Source of the DNA: Aedes albopictus
Lineage: Eukaryota > Arthropoda > Insecta > Diptera > Culicidae
DNA length: 64,000 bases
Direction of reading: 5' to 3'
Assembly: GCF_035046485.1 (NCBI RefSeq)
Contig: NC_085137.1
Location: 252,858,733-252,922,732, forward strand
In this document: piece after piece, positions 55,720 through 64,000 of the stretch
Position numbering within the stretch: the stretch's first letter is position 1
How the letters are laid out: every line of letters begins with the position of its first letter
Translations under genes and position numbers: made by a program
Notes under the pieces: generated by a model
What the model saw: the letters and a program-made list of their open reading frames with translations, nothing else
Told to the model about the DNA's origin: nothing
The model's database searches: none

Positions 55720-56049
55720 TGTTAAAATCGGGTTTTATACTTAAAGGAAAAGCTCACTGCAGAAAGCGGACCACGAGGTGAAACCAACGCTAGATTGATC
55801 GGAAGGAAAAGTATCCTTTTTAGGTTAAGTCACTGTTTCGGAGCTTGCAGAAATACGTCCACTTCGTTCGGTGTCAGATGTAGAAGAGAGCCCGACAGTC
55901 GTCGGATTGTTTATTCAAACCTTCGTGCTATAAACATTTGACAGAGATCAAATGCACTCTAAATCCAAACATATGACATAATTTTACTTTATACACGTTT
56001 TACTTTTATAGTAGTCACTCTAAAATTATTTCAATTGGCGGACTCAACA
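55720..56049 (-). repeat. 5' LTR of the gypsy element
   Basis: 330 bp, uninterrupted, TGTT...AACA. The element promoter would lie here. No TATA box was defined with confidence. Confidence 0.9.
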
Positions 56050-56221
56050 GGTGCAAAATCGTTAATAGTCCTCCGCTGGTATGTCTAATCGTTATGGTGT
56101 CTTCTACAATAAGTGCGCGAATTGGCCAAGGAATACTGCGCCGAAAACACCAAAATGATTTTTCTTACAGGCGGAGATGTATGGGCGCTTGCGCGTACAA
56201 ATTTTCGCGCAACGCATAATA
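56050..56221. mobile_element. MITE (TATTAYSCGTTGC), copy 2, right piece
   Basis: Matches 41235-41411 to the terminal CATAATA with only rare differences. The target duplication of the gypsy element is included. Confidence 0.82.
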
Positions 56222-56332
56222 TTATTGTTTGATTGCGATTTGTTTTTTTTTTATATTTAGCGCCACTCAAAGTTAACCGGGACAAACATGGAACCTCATA
56301 TGGGACCTAGCCCAAGACCAGTATGGACTTAT

Positions 56333-56520
56333 CCACCGATGAACCCAATTCATCGCGGTCCGGGAATGTTGACACTAGAGCGGGGTCGCTTCCAATCAGA
56401 AGTGAACAATTTCCTTGACAATTTCCAATCAGAATTGAACAATTCTGATTGGGAACGGCCGCGCTCTAGTGTCAAAATTCTCAGACCGCGATGAATTCAG
56501 TTCATCGGTGCATTCGTCTA
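56333..56520. mobile_element. Palindromic MITE, unit 1
   Basis: CCGATGAAC, TTCATCGCGGTCC, TGACACTAGAGCGGGG and AATCAGAAT blocks are arranged as an inverted repeat. The left terminus seems truncated compared with unit 2. Confidence 0.75.
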
Positions 56521-56705
56521 TAGACGAGTGCACCGGTGAACTGAATTCATCGCGGTCCGAGAATTTTGACACTAGAGCGGGGCCATTCCCAATCAGAATT
56601 GTTCAATTCTGATTGGAAATCGTTCACTTCTGATTAGAAGCGGCCCCACTCTAGTGTCAAAATTCTCGGACCGCGATGAATTCAGTTCATCGGTGCACTC
56701 GTCTA
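56521..56705. mobile_element. Palindromic MITE, unit 2
   Basis: TA plus GACGAGTGCACCGG at the left, GGTGCACTCGTC plus TA at the right, with nearly perfect arms. It abuts unit 1 back to back. A third fragment (CGAGTGAACTCAAAATTCATC...CACTCGTCTA) follows at 56724-56762. Confidence 0.8.
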
Positions 56706-56819
56706 TTGTGTAAAAATTCTCTGGGCGAGTGAACTCAAAATTCATCGCTGCACTCGTCTATGAACTTACCCACGATGACGTCACACGCCAACAAACATAA
56801 GATGTGGAACGGTTATTGC

Positions 56820-57185
56820 AAGGGAATGACATATCCCTTTCTAACCGGAAAATCCGCTTTTATCCGTTCCTAACCGTCGCTAACCACTGCTAACTGAGCT
56901 GCAGTTTGACGCGGTTAACGACGGTTAGCAAAATAGAGTTAAGAAACTATAGAGGACGAATGTCGCTGCTGTTCCCTTTGTTCTCGTTCGGAAACATGTC
57001 GGGTATCTATCTGTCAAACTGCATACTTTTTCGCTTTGACACTTATAGCCCGGCCTATCTCCGCCAGCAAGAGATGTTTTGGCAGCGACGCCAGCGACAT
57101 TCGTCCTCTATAGTTTATTAACTCTATTGTTAGCAACGGATAAATGCGCATTTACCGGTTAGCAGAGCGTGTCATCAGCGGCGTC
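56820..57185. mobile_element. Diverged copy of the CAAGGGGAATGAC MITE
   Basis: CAAGGGAATGACATATCCC at the left and TAGCAACGGATAAATGCG at the right follow the 175-bp family. The right terminus is eroded. A hAT-like MITE is nested at 56932. Confidence 0.65.
56932..57128. mobile_element. 197-bp hAT-like MITE (AATAGAGTTAA)
   Basis: The inverted ends AATAGAGTTAAGAAACTATA and a following GAGGACGAATGTCGCTG arm are repeated at the right. The 8-bp duplication GTTAGCAA lies at 56924-56931 and 57129-57136. Confidence 0.88.
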
Positions 57186-57455
57186 ATAGTCGCATTTTTT
57201 CCGCAGTCAAGGTCGCAGATTGTGAGCAATCCTCGGTACCCATTACGTAATTTATTTTTAGTCCATTTCCTGTCAGGTCAGTGTAACACGTTAAATATAA
57301 TTTACACAAAAGGTAATTTACACGTAAAAAAATGCACAGTAATGAATAATATTGGGTACCGAACTGGACACACAAAATTTAATAATTTTCTTTGGTACAT
57401 CGAGGTCTTGTAATTAGTCTATGGTGTCATCCCCCTGGGTTATTGAGTGTCGTGT
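57186..57455. other. No gene seen up to gap
   Basis: No coding signal or clear repeat ends. Confidence 0.3.
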
Positions 57456-57478
57456 NNNNNNNNNNNNNNNNNNNNNNN
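57456..57478. other. Small assembly gap, 23 N
   Basis: A run of 23 N, suggesting a gap of estimated size. Confidence 0.97.
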
Positions 57479-58607
57479 AAACTTTTTGAATTCTTTTAAT
57501 ATCGTTATTGGCATGTGATAGCAGTCAACAGAAAAGAGAAAAGGTCATCTCTAAAAAGGTTTTGCTGAAGAAAGTCGTCGATCGGTCGATCAAACGAGGA
57601 TAAAGTTGGTCGGGAGCAAGGATGACATTCCGCACTGAAAATGTGCACAGTGCAGCTCATTTTCATATTGAAACCGCGCACACTTGCACTCACACTGAAG
57701 AGCTTGCCATCAATAATCGGGAGTTAAATCAGAAGTGTTGAAGACCACTAGAGTTGACCGTAAAGTTTTTCACTCATTTTGATTTAATTTGTTTACCATT
57801 AGAGTCAAGCTTTTATAATTGTATTGTTTGAGCAACCTTTGCTAGTTTGTACATTGCTTTCAGTTTTTGCAGTGTTGAATAATTGAACTATCGTATGTCA
57901 CCTTTTAATGCACCCTAATGTAAAGAAAAATGTAATGCATCAATACATTGAATGCCAATCTACAGGATTATTGCATGACAAGTGTGGAATTACTGCATTT
58001 CGCATTGCTAACGTTTATATTCAGTCTAATTCGTGCTGTGATTTTCGAACCGGACTACGGGGAATTCTTTCGATTAAATAACCTCCAGAGCAAATGTCGT
58101 TGGGCTCTATATTGGGAGATTATAAAATTCCTGTGGGATTGTACAGGTTTGGGAATGGAATAACATTTTAGGTTTTGTTCTTATAGCTAATCTTAATGAG
58201 TTTTGCATGGCATGTGTAGAAAATAGTGCATGATCGACTTACGTTTATTATCCCCAGTATGTGCTATCCGGCTAAACTGGTAGTGTAGTTCATTAACGGG
58301 GACTGTAATGATTTATTTAGGTTTAGGAAGAAATTCGCTAGTTTTGTACTACAGTAATGTACCTTACCCGTGCTAGATATTACAATTTCAAGCTAAGCAC
58401 TCTCTCACGTTAGGCGATTTTACAAATCTAATTCAGGATGCTAATAAATGAGTTTGATTATTCAGGGCAAAAAATCATACACTTGAAATTACCTAGCGCA
58501 TGTATAAATAGTTCACTTTTATAATAATGATTTAGAAATAGAGGGAAAAACTTATAAATTCACTAATTTCATTAAATACATGGTAGCTATTCGACATCAA
58601 CTAATAT
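57479..58607. other. No gene seen
   Basis: AT-rich, low similarity to anything else in the window. A 71-codon plus-strand frame (57948-58163) has no recognised motif and I do not call it. Confidence 0.3.
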
Positions 58608-58832
58608 TAGCGCATTTGCCCAAAAGTACACGCGGCAAATCCCTGAGGAAAGGAACAGCCGCGATTTTTGCTCCCCTTTTACTCAATTCTTATGGGAGAT
58701 AACATTGCGGCGTTTCCTCAAGTGCAGTTGTTCCTTTCCAAGAGGATTTGCCGCGTGGAATTTCATGCAAATGCGCGTTTGGAACATTACAAAGGCCGCG
58801 CGGTGTATCATATTCAGCAAATCAGTCAATAA
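58608..58832 (-). mobile_element. 225-bp dispersed element, copy 2
   Basis: Reverse complement of 43069-43293 with few differences. The flanks are unrelated, so it is an independent insertion. Confidence 0.75.
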
Positions 58833-59262
58833 TTGTCCAAGTAATTGTCCTTGTTTTCGCTACTCACGGTTTGTGACAGCGGTAGCTGTCACTCCAATTC
58901 AGTGTCATCGCAGACGTCCTCGTAGGGTTGCTAAAAGGCGCGTGCTAGGGTCAGGTAATACGTGCAATGATAGGTATAATGCTTGTGGTTACTTGGGTGA
59001 TCTGTGATTGACGATGTTGACAAATTTAAATTGACAACTCTTCAAAATTATTTTTCAACTCGCACATCTAAATCTATCTTTTAAGTAAGTGTTTAGACAC
59101 TAGCTAGGGTTGTTTTTTTATATCGGTCACGTGCCGAAATATGTGTTAAGTGTCTCGCGAGTGTATCATTGATGGAAAAAGAATATTCAAGTGTCCACAT
59201 TTATAAAAGCTTATAAGCTGTATCGAATCGTTTCACCAAGGCGGCAGATTCGGTGGGAAAGC
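58833..59262. other. No gene seen
   Basis: Contains a small GACAGCGGTAGCTGTC hairpin near 58875 and nothing else that I can name. Confidence 0.3.
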
Positions 59263-59674
59263 TAAAGGGTGATACGGTCAAAATTTGGTCACACAATTTG
59301 TTTCATAACTTGAGACTGCGTACACCAAAACAGCTGATTTTTGGATTAGTAATGGTACATTATTTATTTATTTATTTATTTATTTTCATTAATTCAACTG
59401 ACTTTGCAGTCTTATTGAATATCTTAACTATGGATACACTATTTCATTGAAAACATACGAATTATTACAAACAATCATTATAAATATCTTTTCATCACGA
59501 ATCCATCAAACAATCATCAACTTATATCAGAAGAAAAACCAGAACGACAATTATTATCCGTACATTAAACTTACTCATACACATTACATTCAAAACAGTA
59601 TAATTCATAATTCTTTTTCATTTAGAGTGGACAAACTAACACGTAATAAAACATTCATGTTTGACTTATATTAA

Positions 59675-59787
59675 TAGGGCACTGCATGAAATTCTCTCCT
59701 TCTCTTTCACTCTTACAGAAATTTTGTAAACAACAAGGCCAAGAAACGTCAAAATCCCATACAAAATCAAAACAATGCAGTGCCCTA
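59675..59787. mobile_element. 113-bp MITE, copy 2
   Basis: Same family and length as 60-172, TA-flanked, inserted near the end of the CR1 ORF1. Confidence 0.88.
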
Positions 59788-60143
59788 TAGGCTTCCACGT
59801 TTCATTGTGACGGTTAATGAATTCCCTAAATTTTACATTCTTTGGCCATATGCTTGGATCCATTGCTCGAATTTTCCATCGCTTATCAAAAACAACTTTA
59901 AAAGCAATAAAATCTGATTTTCTACAATGATTCCATTTTGACGCCAGTTTAATTACATCAATGCGCTCGGGTTTTGGAGTACCCATTGCACGTGTGACCA
60001 ACGCATGAATATCCCGTTCGGTTGCACATTTATCAATATTAGTGATGAACAATGAGAAGTCGTTATCGTCGTCGTCGTCGTCGTCGTCTGTCGTACGTTG
60101 CTTCTCATCACTCTCCGAGTAAGGGGCTTTTGTATCGGTTCCA
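59788..60143 (-). pseudogene. CR1-type ORF1, C-terminal part
   Basis: The frame includes MFITNIDKCATERDIHALVT and later IRAMDPSIWPKNVKFREF, matching the nucleic-acid-binding C-terminal region typical of this ORF1 class. Acidic repeat codons (GAC-type, plus-strand GTCGTC run near 60065) precede it. The end is cut by the MITE at 59675. Confidence 0.7.
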
Positions 60144-60256
60144 TAGGGGACTGCATGAAATTATCTCCTTCTTTTTCACTCCTACAGAAATTTTGTAAAC
60201 AACAAGGCCAAGAAACGTCAAAATCCCATACAAAATCAAAACAGTGCGGTGCCCTA
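60144..60256. mobile_element. 113-bp MITE, copy 3
   Basis: Same family and orientation as copy 2, 356 bp away in the same ORF. Its left terminus has one change (GGGGA for GGGCA). Confidence 0.85.
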
Positions 60257-60814
60257 TAGGCCTTGACAGCGCCGCAGTGCTGCCGCCTGGCGGGAGTCGT
60301 ATGGCAAACGTGAGAAAAAACGAGACAAAACACGTTTGTTTATACTTCTTCACGCACACGATGACAGATACAAATGGGATTTCCCATTGGAGTGAGTGCA
60401 TTTTTGCTGCCGTCAGAGCCAATTGCATAGTTTGAACGATGAAACCGGTGTCGAATGGAGTAGCAAAACATCACTGGAGAAGGCTGCTGGCGCGGGGGGC
60501 ATATTTTTCGACAACGTTTCCACAATTCCCGCCACAGTTGTTTTTAGCTCTTTTACCTCTTCTTCTAACGATTTCACTGTCGTTGCATTGCTAGTAGGGC
60601 CAGAACAGATGCCGTCTCTCGCTCTCCGGAACTTGTCCATGCAGGTATCGCACATCCAGATGATGTTCAACGTGAGGGTGCTCAGATCTTCTTCGCTTAG
60701 TCCAACACAATTAGCGTGATAATATCCCGCGCAATCTCCTTCACAAACTGTGAATAGGTCAGCAATAGGATCGACACTTTGTGAGCACTTATTGCAGGTT
60801 CTATCTCTTTCCAT
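60257..60814 (-). pseudogene. CR1-type ORF1, PHD-finger part
   Basis: The minus-strand frame starts MERDRTCNKCSQS and contains a PHD-type zinc finger (CNKCSQS, VCEGDCAGYYHANCVGLS, WMCDTCMD), then a short coiled-coil-like stretch (VKSLEEEVKELKTTVAGIV). PHD fingers occur in ORF1 of CR1-group LINEs. The frame breaks near 60430 and a MITE follows at 60144. Confidence 0.72.
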
Positions 60815-62617
60815 CCTCGAGCGGTAATGGCAGTTACTGCACTATTATCGAAATACGCAGAAAAATAATTCCGTATTTCCGTTATTGCCTAAATTATAAC
60901 GATGTCAACGGCGCTAATTTGACACAGGGACGACTATACACGGTTTCCGAATCACACAAAATTTTTACCGGATCATAAAAACAACCGGAAACAGCAATCG
61001 ATTGAGGAGCAAAAACAACAACGTGACGAACGGTTCAACGAGCGAACACAGATTATATGTAGCTTGTACCATAAAATTTTCATCAAAATCGGTTTAATAT
61101 TTGCGGAGATATTGTGAATCCTGAAAACTGCAATTTTAAAATTTTGTACAAAGAGGATTAAAAAATAAGAACACATTTTTACTCTTTTATTAATAGAGCC
61201 AGAAATACTGAACCAATTTCAATGAAATTTTTTCTGTATGTAAAGTATATATCAAAATGTTGTGTAAAAATTTCATTCAATTTGATCCAACCGTTACAAA
61301 GTTATATTTGTTTAGGTGTTCAAATTTTGTCAAATTTTGTCGTCAAGTCAAATTTTGGGTTACACAATTTTTTTCATAACTTTAGACTGCGTACACCAAA
61401 ACAGCTGATTTTTGGATTAGTAATGGTACATTATATGTAGCTTGTACCATAAAATTTTCATCAAAATCGGTTTAATATTTGCGGAGATATTGTGAATCCT
61501 GAAAACTGCAATTTTAAAATTTTGTACAAAGAGGATTAAAAAATAAGAACACATTTTTACTCTTTTATTAATAGAGCCAGAAATACTGAACCAATTTCAA
61601 TGGAATTTTTTCTGTATGTAAAGTATATATCAAAATGTTGTGTAAAAATTTCATTCAATTTGATCCAACCGTTACAAAGTTATATTTGTTTAGGTGTTCA
61701 AATTTTGTCAAATTTTGTCAAGTCAAGTCAAATTTTGGTTACACAATTTTTTTCATAACTTTAGACTGCGTACACCAAAACAGCTAATTTTTGGATCAGT
61801 AATGGTACATTATATGTAGCTTGTACCATAAAATTTTCATCAAAATCGGTCTAGTATTTGCGGAGATATTGTTGAACCCTGAGATCTGCAATTTTAAAAT
61901 TTTGTACAAAGAGGATTAAAAAATAAGAACACATTTTTACTGTTTTATTTATAGAGCCAGAGATACTTAACCGATTTCAATGAAAATTTTTCTGTATGTG
62001 AAGTATACATATCGAAGTGTTGTGTAAAAATTTCATTCAATTTGATCCAGCCGTTACAAACTTATATTTGCTTAAGTGGCACTCGGTCAGTTTTTGTCAT
62101 ATTCAAAGTGCTACAACTTTGAAAGTATTCATACAAAATAGCTCAACATTTTAATAAGAACATATTTTCATAATAGTATTATACTGTAAAATTTTGATAA
62201 AAATCGGAGCAGTATTGGTAGTTCTATAATCAAAATTGTGCTTTACTGACCTTAAATTTCCGAAAATTTACTATGGAGCGCCTTTGTGCAAAATTTTAAA
62301 AAGGTAGGTCGATGGTTTTATCTATATATCAACCAATACTTAATCGATTTTGATGAAAATTTTATGGTATAAGCTACATATAATGTAGCATTACTGGTCC
62401 AAAAATCAGCTGTTTTGGTGTACGTAGTCTAAAGTTATGAAAAAAATTGTGTGACCAAATTTTGACCGTATCACCCTTTAATAGACAGTTGACATCGTCT
62501 GCCGAGTTGCCGAAGCTACTGCTTGTTGTGTTAAAGTCGACAGTCTCAAATCCAGTAGCGAAAAAAGGTGAGTCTGAATATGTTTCAATATGTGTAATTC
62601 ATACAGTTATTTAGAGC

Positions 62618-63218
62618 TACAGGGTGCGACAGGAAAAAATGCGAAAAGTTCAAGGCACTATTACACGCTAAATATGGGATATATATGACTATTTTTCTTG
62701 ACAGTGTATCATTCAATGTCTATATTCTAGTACTGAAAAATAAAAATGAACATATTTGATGTTTAACATGTGATAATGTAGGCCTAATAAGCGGATATCA
62801 ATAAACTGCGCGCCCAATGGTCATTAAACAAAATGACTATAACAGTAACAAAATTAGCTCAAATTCGATGAACAACCAGGCCACACTGATCCAAAGCCAT
62901 GTAGTTTCACATACCAAATGGAATAAGTACATATATTTGATGATATTGTAGAGAAAATCAAAAATTTTGTTTTATCAGATGCGAAATTTAGCGACCTGTG
63001 TGATTTTTTGCGGTTTGAAAATTCTGGTTGTCTTCATCTTCAGGCGCCGCACTGTAAAGGTTAGTGACCAAAATGGTAAATTTTTTAATTAACTTTTCAG
63101 AAAACTAGCCTGTTATAGATCATGGAACGTTGAAACATAGATTGGTTAATGTCAAATGGACGAAAATGAGGTTTGAAGTTGAAAAACACTTTCGCATTTT
63201 TTCCTGCCGCATACTGTA
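62618..63218. mobile_element. pogo-like MITE (CAGGGTGCGRCAGGAAAAA)
   Basis: TA plus CAGGGTGCGACAGGAAAAAA at the left; TTTTTTCCTGCCGCATACTG plus TA at the right. About 600 bp, non-coding. CAG...CTG ends with TA fit the pogo group. Confidence 0.8.
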
Positions 63219-63862
<644 letters not shown>

Positions 63863-64000
63863 TCTAAATGTTCATTTTTTTCCAAATTGCGGTGAGAACA
63901 ATATGGCAGCTTCTCCATTTGACTTACAGTGCCGTACAAAAATGTTGCAATCTATATTTACTTTTTTTCAATAACTTAATAATTTCGAACGAGTAAGAAA

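Larger units (their letters stand above)
47662..56049 (-). mobile_element. Ty3/gypsy LTR retrotransposon, defective
   Basis: LTRs begin TGTT and end AACA, with a 5-bp target duplication GGTGC (47657-47661 and 56050-56054). On the minus strand the order is 5' LTR, primer-binding site, gag-protease, a stub of reverse transcriptase, integrase, polypurine tract, 3' LTR. Most of reverse transcriptase and RNase H is deleted. A TA element sits in the 3' LTR and a hAT-like element in integrase. The LTRs look identical apart from that insertion, implying a recent arrival. Confidence 0.9.
59357..61053 (-). mobile_element. CR1-type LINE fragment nested in the TA element
   Basis: The left edge is a run of TTTA, i.e. 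an (AAAT)n tail on the minus strand. The right edge is a 5' end joined to ATTAT, which is also found at the left junction. The uninterrupted module at 61430 shows the empty site. Only ORF1 and a 3' end remain; no reverse transcriptase is present. Two 113-bp MITE copies interrupt it. Confidence 0.72.
59263..62480. mobile_element. TA element with 379-bp tandem modules (AAGGGTGATACGG)
   Basis: It is flanked by TA with ~35-bp inverted ends starting AAGGGTGATACGGTCAAAAT. After the nested CR1 fragment, a module of about 379 bp is repeated in tandem (starts near 61052, 61430, 61809). Near 62070-62480 the sequence turns into inverted copies of the left-end modules. No transposase is seen. The modules are shared with the element at 30080. 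Confidence 0.85.

Noticed and set aside
59354..59383. Possible CRISPR-like or satellite array from TTTA repeats
   Set aside because: It is the A/T-rich tail of a reversed LINE fragment.

Overview
The window looks like intergenic DNA of a culicine mosquito, most likely Aedes. It is AT-rich and dense in transposable elements. It carries LOA-type and CR1-type LINE coding, BEL/Pao and Ty3/gypsy LTR elements, tRNA-headed SINEs, and dozens of TIR elements flanked by TA or 8-bp target duplications. The species cannot be fixed from the sequence alone. Two assembly gaps are present (33576-34075 and 57456-57478).

Only two host genes can be supported. They are intronless BTB/BACK-domain coding regions on the plus strand (2515-3849 and 31724-32926). 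They are diverged paralogues, and each has a consensus splice acceptor exactly 8 nt before its ATG. They are probably a tandem duplication pushed about 28 kb apart by transposon insertions.

Layout: 1-2339 MITEs; 2515-3849 BTB gene 1; 4138-14430 piggyBac-, pogo- and hAT-type non-autonomous elements, including a 5.3 kb one; 15373-20830 a stack of nested elements; 21408-27790 a degraded LOA-clade LINE broken by stops, frameshifts, two MITEs and a reversed LINE-derived insertion that shares in a 694-bp tandem duplication; 27797-31564 a SINE and TIR elements; 31724-32926 BTB gene 2; 34223-37760 a 5'-truncated BEL/Pao element; 38473-47367 MITEs and three larger TIR elements; 47633-56221 a MITE holding a gypsy element, which in turn holds a TA element in one LTR and a 2.8 kb hAT-like element carrying a SINE; 56333-57136 palindromic MITEs; 59263-62480 a TA element with ~379-bp tandem modules, disrupted by a CR1-type ORF1 fragment that itself holds two MITE copies; 62618-63218 a pogo-like MITE; and a long (TA)n tract at 63746-63854.

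The most distinctive pattern is shared by several hAT-like elements with unrelated termini. Each has a short inverted repeat at its ends, but the subterminal motif arrays run on the SAME strand at both ends rather than inverted. Twelve perfect 8-bp duplications and many TA duplications allow much of the insertion history to be read directly. Two non-autonomous elements also contain exon/intron-like sequence that looks captured. All coordinates, repeats and duplications were read by eye; family names rest on motif recognition, not on database searches.
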